Of a stretch of DNA of 33,202 nucleotides, positions 32,964 to 33,202 are shown piece after piece. Under the pieces are notes generated by a model. The model worked only from the letters and a program-made list of their open reading frames with translations. It was not told where the DNA came from and did not search any database. The stretch lies in NCBI GenBank assembly GCA_033549345.1, contig JAWSUT010000028.1, forward strand, positions 1 to 33,202, in the 5' to 3' direction. Source of the stretch: JAWSUT01 sp033549345 (lineage in GTDB: Bacteria > Bacillota > Dethiobacteria > Dethiobacterales > Dethiobacteraceae). The translations under genes and the position numbers were made by a program. Within the stretch, counting starts at the first letter, position 1. Each line of letters starts with the position of its first letter.

Positions 32964-33202
<239 letters not shown>

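Overview
The window reads as part of the chromosome of an endospore-forming Firmicute, most likely a Clostridia or Peptococcaceae-type anaerobe. This is inferred from AGGAGG-type ribosome binding sites, the 23S/5S rRNA sequence, an IS4-type transposase, a T-box-like leader and gene content resembling spore-surface glycan loci. The species cannot be named from the sequence.

Layout. (1) 1-323: the start of an IS4-family transposase that runs off the left edge. (2) 507-6453, minus strand: an overlapping operon for a CDP-linked deoxysugar (rfbF, rfbG, a C-methyltransferase, an RmlC-type epimerase, an SDR reductase), then a CmcI-type methyltransferase and a GT2 glycosyltransferase. (3) 6531-16952: a nonulosonic acid locus of legionaminic/sialic type. 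It is divergently arranged: aminotransferase, NeuB, NeuC and a tiny zinc-ribbon protein on the minus strand; a GT-B-like protein, a 4,6-dehydratase, a second GT-B-like paralogue, a NeuD-type acyltransferase, a second very divergent NeuB and an SpsF-type cytidylyltransferase on the plus strand. (4) 16974-23173: a GT-D and two GT4 glycosyltransferases, a cysteine-containing protein with a 'PAYGFC' motif, a propeller plus coiled-coil protein, and a secreted CAP-domain protein, separated by strong terminators. (5) 23174-24682: a mostly non-coding stretch with an apparently orphan T-box leader, a small membrane protein gene and a degenerate 16S rRNA 3' fragment. (6) 24683-32151: a 2076-residue protein with 18 tandem carboxypeptidase-regulatory-like repeats, followed by a 408-residue protein. 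(7) 32152-33202, minus strand: the 3' end of an rRNA operon (23S end, intact 5S), then degenerate 5S copies interrupted by related inserts of about 113 nt.

How it may work together. The dehydratase, aminotransferase, acyltransferase, hydrolysing 2-epimerase, synthase and cytidylyltransferase are the enzyme set for a CMP-nonulosonic acid such as CMP-legionaminic acid. The Bacillus subtilis sps genes use such a set to decorate the spore crust. Three gene starts here are preceded by AC-N17-CATATATT(A/G), which fits the sigma-K pattern, and a fourth has the -10 half. The giant protein and its relatives have no signal peptide, as expected of proteins placed on a spore by the mother cell. I therefore infer, without proof, a spore-surface glycoprotein system. 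A notable detail is that a domain seen whole in the 19061-19714 protein is split across the giant gene's stop codon and the following gene. A -1 frame change would rejoin it with exactly the right length.
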